The notes beneath the pieces were generated by a model. The model did no database searches. It had not been told where the DNA came from and worked only from the letters and a program-made list of their open reading frames with translations. From NCBI RefSeq assembly GCF_001660815.1, contig NZ_LYMI01000028.1, positions 1 through 56,961 of the forward strand: DNA of 56,961 bases. Reading direction: 5' to 3'. Shown here piece after piece: positions 56,513 through 56,961 of the stretch (position 1 is its first letter; every line of letters starts with the position of its first letter). This DNA comes from Xanthomonas nasturtii (GTDB taxonomy: Bacteria; Pseudomonadota; Gammaproteobacteria; Xanthomonadales; Xanthomonadaceae). A program made the position numbers and the translations under genes.

Positions 56513-56961
56513 ATGGCATACGGCGTAGGTATCGATGTCAGCAAGCAGTGGTTGGATGTGCATGTGCATGGCTGCAAAGGCGAGCGGCGCTTCCCCAACA
56601 CGGCGGCAGGTCTGCGCCAGCTGCGCAGCTGGCTGGGACACATGGAGCTGCACCAAGTGGTACTGGAAGCCACGGGCGGCTACGAACTGGCAGCGTTGGA
56701 TGCGCTGCATGCGGCCGGCCTGCCGGTGGCGCGTGTGAACCCTCGCCAGGCGCGTGACTTTGCCAAGGCCATCGGCCAACTGGCCAAGACCGACACCTTG
56801 GATGCGCGCGTGCTGGCGCAGATGGCGATGGTGGTATCACTCACGCCCTACCAGCCGCTGGAAGGCTGGCGCCGTCAGCTGCGCGAGTACCAGCAGCGCC
56901 GCACGCAGGTGTTGGCGACGGTGCAGCAGGAGCGCCAGCGGCTGTCTCAACTGACCGATGT
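56513..56961 (+). CDS. IS110-family transposase/recombinase (DEDD), truncated by window
   Basis: The N-terminal 149 residues starting MAYGVGIDVSKQWLDVHVHG show the RuvC-like DEDD site: Asp8 (GIDVSK), Glu52 (VVLEATGGYE), Asp94 and Asp97 (LAKTDTLDARVLAQMA). The C-terminal Transposase_20 domain with the catalytic Ser lies outside the window. The start ATG 56513 follows GCGGAG. The frame is open to the end, so the copy may be intact. Confidence 0.9.
   Translation, partial: MAYGVGIDVSKQWLDVHVHGCKGERRFPNTAAGLRQLRSWLGHMELHQVVLEATGGYELAALDALHAAGLPVARVNPRQARDFAKAIGQLAKTDTLDARVLAQMAMVVSLTPYQPLEGWRRQLREYQQRRTQVLATVQQERQRLSQLTD

Overview
The window is high-GC gammaproteobacterial DNA that I read as a Xanthomonas chromosome. 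The reasons are a chromosomal integron remnant beside ilvD, an effector/immunity pair whose toxin carries a C-terminal XVIPCD-like domain, Xanthomonas-style IS3 and IS110 elements, and a bioB/bioF/bioH/bioC biotin set. I had no database access, so all assignments rest on motifs, gene order and remembered family features.

Layout. (1) 1-9281 is an accessory block. An IS3-type element runs off the left edge. Next come two integron cassettes in the + orientation (738-1676), a complete second IS3-family element (1740-2930), a SymE-like toxin gene, and a lipoprotein/lipase pair that looks like a type IV secretion immunity protein and effector (3753-5767). Six cassettes in the opposite orientation follow (5768-8745), then an attI-like site and a frameshifted, truncated integrase (8912-9281) that abuts ilvD. 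(2) 9282-22918 holds housekeeping genes (ilvD, a YkgJ-type protein, a gamma carbonic anhydrase), an aromatic-acid transporter, an HD-GYP phosphodiesterase, a MarR regulator, a coniferyl-alcohol-dehydrogenase-like SDR, an aldehyde dehydrogenase, pobR/pobA and a secreted SnoaL-like protein. (3) 23033-28254 is the glycerol regulon (glpR, glpD, glpF, glpK, all on the minus strand) with a perfect GlpR-type palindrome upstream of glpD. (4) 28300-39731 holds vanB/vanA, the divergent pcaIJF-HG-BDC operon, and an IclR-family regulator taken as PcaR. (5) 39880-49475 is mixed: a RIO kinase, two decayed hydrolases, an outer-membrane DUF2490 protein, mnmG, a candidate small RNA, a Tyr/Pro/Gly-rich lipoprotein, a PLP-dependent dehydratase, a YdcF-like protein, an NTF2-like protein and an LpxO-like hydroxylase. 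(6) 49721-55425 is the biotin cluster (bioB, bioF, a small gene, bioH, an atypical SDR, bioC). comF is divergent from it, and an IS110 element runs off the right edge.

How the genes fit together. The aromatic block forms a funnel. Coniferyl-type alcohols and aldehydes would be oxidised by the SDR and the aldehyde dehydrogenase. Vanillate would be demethylated by VanAB and 4-hydroxybenzoate hydroxylated by PobA. Both give protocatechuate, which the complete pca set takes to succinyl-CoA and acetyl-CoA. Regulators (MarR, PobR, PcaR-like) and candidate operators are visible.

The observations most worth a second look are the following. The leader of the terminal IS110 element can close into a three-way junction like a bridge RNA. 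A T4SS-type effector/immunity pair and a SymE gene sit inside a broken integron whose cassette blocks point in opposite directions. A Clp/CRP-type palindrome lies upstream of an orphan intrinsic terminator (candidate sRNA). Paired PcaR-like operators precede pcaI.
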